From positions 682,001 through 746,000 of the forward strand of contig NC_079235.1 in assembly GCF_028502605.1 (NCBI RefSeq): a stretch of DNA of 64,000 nucleotides, written 5' to 3'. Of the stretch, positions 61,990 to 64,000 are shown piece by piece. The translations under genes and the position numbers were made by a program. Positions within the stretch are counted from its first letter, which is position 1, and each line of letters opens with the position of its first letter. The DNA comes from Trichoderma breve. Taxonomy: Eukaryota; Ascomycota; Sordariomycetes; Hypocreales; Hypocreaceae. The notes below the pieces were generated by a model. It was not told where the DNA came from. It searched no databases and saw only the letters and a list, made by a program, of their open reading frames with translations.

Positions 61990-64000
61990 CTAGCGTATTC
62001 CCTCGTCTTTTGCCAACTGCTCTTGCGTAAATCCACCATTCAAAGTATTGATATAGTCGTCAAATTCTCCAGCCGTTTCAATCACTTCTTTCATTACCTT
62101 ATAGTCCAGCTTGAAACTATGATCCTGCTGTCGCTCCCATCTAGCATATTGTCTCGCTGTTGTAATAGCATTGCGAATCTCCCTTCCGTTCATCTCTTTG
62201 CGAGCAAGTTGTGGGATGTTATCCATCAAATCTGCAAAATCGATGCCTTCTTCATTCAGGTCTTTTAAACGCCGTGTGAAGTTGCGCCAAATCTGGGTCC
62301 TTTGGTCCAAGTCCAGGCTATTGTAATGGACTGCCAGTTGAATGCGGGATTTGAATGCCTCGTCAAAGGTGCCAACCCGGTTGCTTGTCAGGATCAGGAT
62401 CCCGTCGTAGTATTCCAGAACTCTTAGAAATACCGACACCAGCGCATTACGGTGTAGATCTTCCAAGCTGCGCTGCTCCAGGAAGACATCTGCTTCATCA
62501 AGCAAGACTACACACCCCCAGGTCTTTCCCAGATAAAGAACAGACTCGAGATACCTCTCAACATCTTCTGGCTTAGTTCCAATATCTCCACATGTAACGG
62601 GATACAGTGGCCGCTTGGCGATTTCGGCCACACTTTCAGCGGTCAATGTCTTACCTGTACCCGGTCCCCCATGGAGTAACATGATTAAGCCGTTTCCTTT
62701 ACCACTGATAAGATCTGTGGATTTTTCTGCTTCGATTTGATTGCTTACGAGAGCTCGAATCAGCCGCTTCGTTTTTTCCTTGAGCACAAGGCTCTCAAAC
62801 GCTTGTTTGTTCCAAGAAATCTCGCGGAGCCCGTCAAGTTTTAAATCCACCCATTTCTTCCTCTTGAGATTGTATGCCTTTACTGTCAGAGGCGATAGAT
62901 AAAGGAAATTCTCGTCAGGAGGATTTTCCTGCTTCAGTGCTTCAGAGTCAATAAGTGGACGCCGCATGAAGAAGTCAGGTTTGTGTAATTCGTGATATAT
63001 CATCATATCGACCATGTATCGTTCATCACCAGAGTAATATTGGCTGTTTTGTGTGTCATCGTAACATACCATGCGTCTCACACGACATTTCCAGAACCAT
63101 TCTCCTCTTGCTTTCAGCCTTGTTTGCGTTTGCTCATCCACGTAACGGAGTGGTCGAAAGTTCATATCACTAATTTTTCTCTCTGGGGAGTCTTTCGTAT
63201 CGAATTGTAGAATGAGATTTTTGGCTTCTCTTGAGAACCCGCTATCCAATTCCCAGCTCCAAGCTTTCATGCTGAAAGCTTTCTTAGTTTTAGTCTGGCT
63301 TGAGCTCCGGTCTGACTTATCTGCCGTGTCGATGTCTTTGAGCCAAGACATACTCAAATAACCTCTTGCGTCTTGATCATGGTCTTTCACAATAACTTCC
63401 CCAGGCTTGAAGAGATATTTAATGTACTCTTGGGTGATTATACCTCTGCGAGTCATATGATCAACAAGGCTATACTCATCTTCATACTGAGATATGAAGA
63501 AATTTAGTAGCACTTGCAATTGATCACGTTGTTCGCCCTCCAATGTTTCCAAAAATGGTATCAAGGCGTCGCCTCGTGCATGATATATGGCAATGCACAG
63601 ACCTGAAAATTCTACTGATTCCACCGTAACATCATCTGGTGTATTGAAACTGTAGTATTTCAGGAACTTGGCTACCGCAGTGGTAAGGCTCGCGGTTACC
63701 AACGCAACAGTTTCTGCAGTATGCTTTGGTTTAACTGGTTGGTCGTGGTCTTCGTCCAAAACTTCCATTCGATTGATATAAGTGACATCATAATCTCTGT
63801 ATATAAGACAACAGACCTCGGGGCGTTTTGATAGGTAAGATGAGGTGCTCTGCAGTGGAAGATTACCAGCAAGAGCCTCCCTATGTGATGTCGCTCCCCC
63901 TAACCACATTGGCTGATCAAGGTACATGTGCATTTCTTTCTCCCTATCTGGGTCTTGGATCTGTTTCAATACTCGATGTACTAATTGAACTTTTGGATAA
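61990..64000 (-). CDS. AAA+ ATPase with DUF7025-like N-terminal region (partial)
   Basis: The frame is open to the right window edge, so the N-terminus is missing. About 669 codons are visible, with no intron. The N-terminal two-thirds (VEFSGLCIAIYHARGDALIP, then PLRYVDEQTQTRL) resembles the DUF7025-type region found with fungal orphan AAA ATPases. The AAA module carries Walker A GGPGTGKTLTAE, Walker B VVLLDEADVF, sensor 1 LTSNR and a second-region-of-homology FKSRIQLAVHY with an Arg. The C-terminal helical lid ends TQEQLAKDEGIR. These proteins are expanded in filamentous ascomycetes and of unknown function, perhaps as remodelling ATPases. A short tandem repeat follows the stop codon. Confidence 0.93.
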   Translation of the reverse strand, partial: YPKVQLVHRVLKQIQDPDREKEMHMYLDQPMWLGGATSHREALAGNLPLQSTSSYLSKRPEVCCLIYRDYDVTYINRMEVLDEDHDQPVKPKHTAETVALVTASLTTAVAKFLKYYSFNTPDDVTVESVEFSGLCIAIYHARGDALIPFLETLEGEQRDQLQVLLNFFISQYEDEYSLVDHMTRRGIITQEYIKYLFKPGEVIVKDHDQDARGYLSMSWLKDIDTADKSDRSSSQTKTKKAFSMKAWSWELDSGFSREAKNLILQFDTKDSPERKISDMNFRPLRYVDEQTQTRLKARGEWFWKCRVRRMVCYDDTQNSQYYSGDERYMVDMMIYHELHKPDFFMRRPLIDSEALKQENPPDENFLYLSPLTVKAYNLKRKKWVDLKLDGLREISWNKQAFESLVLKEKTKRLIRALVSNQIEAEKSTDLISGKGNGLIMLLHGGPGTGKTLTAESVAEIAKRPLYPVTCGDIGTKPEDVERYLESVLYLGKTWGCVVLLDEADVFLEQRSLEDLHRNALVSVFLRVLEYYDGILILTSNRVGTFDEAFKSRIQLAVHYNSLDLDQRTQIWRNFTRRLKDLNEEGIDFADLMDNIPQLARKEMNGREIRNAITTARQYARWERQQDHSFKLDYKVMKEVIETAGEFDDYINTLNGGFTQEQLAKDEGIR

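Overview
The window is a gene-dense stretch of a filamentous ascomycete chromosome, most probably a Trichoderma species (Hypocreales). The strongest clue is an intact GH12 endoglucanase (20736-21566, minus) whose signal peptide, ELMIW and GTEPF motifs and overall length match Trichoderma Cel12A/EGIII. Other fungal marks are short 50-140 bp introns with GTAAGN donors and CTAAC-like branch sites, two Zn2Cys6 regulators, a con-10 conidiation protein and pyrimidine-rich leaders. The exact species cannot be named from this sequence alone. I find no tRNA, rRNA, transposon, CRISPR array or secondary-metabolite backbone gene.

Layout. 0-10.5 kb: epoxide hydrolase (+), polytopic membrane protein (-), GNAT acetyltransferase (-), a small secreted six-cysteine protein (-) and a secreted proteinase K-like subtilisin (-). 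10.5-14.3 kb: AT-rich, no supported gene. 14.3-25 kb: a Zn2Cys6/Fungal_trans_2-type regulator (+) followed 197 bp later by a phytanoyl-CoA-dioxygenase-like protein (+), then an amino-acid permease (-), Cel12A (-), two uncertain small genes (-) and con-10 (-). 25-38 kb: YwbE-domain protein (+), clathrin heavy chain (+), type IV dipeptidyl aminopeptidase (-) and a UPF0145/YbjQ-like protein (-). 41.8-53.3 kb: a second Zn2Cys6 regulator (+), secreted GH37 trehalase (-), L-threonine aldolase (-) and a GT17 glycosyltransferase (+). 57.6-64 kb: ARL8 small GTPase (-) and an AAA+ ATPase (-) that runs off the right edge.

How they fit together. The window mixes housekeeping trafficking genes (clathrin, ARL8, dipeptidyl aminopeptidase, GT17) with nutrient-acquisition genes (subtilisin, Cel12A, trehalase, permease). 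It does not look like one cluster. The only tight same-strand pair is the 14.3-17.7 kb regulator plus dioxygenase.

The most notable findings are two inferred micro-exons. One of 4 nt (14531-14534) is needed to complete the zinc cluster of the first regulator. One of 8 nt (7716-7723) joins a signal peptide to the six-cysteine protein. Others are two short tandem-repeat arrays just past stop codons (7291-7354 and 61874-61988), a threonine aldolase whose TATA boxes disagree with its first ATG, within-gene switches of third-codon-position strand skew, and a 300-bp G-depleted tract inside a 4.3-kb gap between convergent genes.
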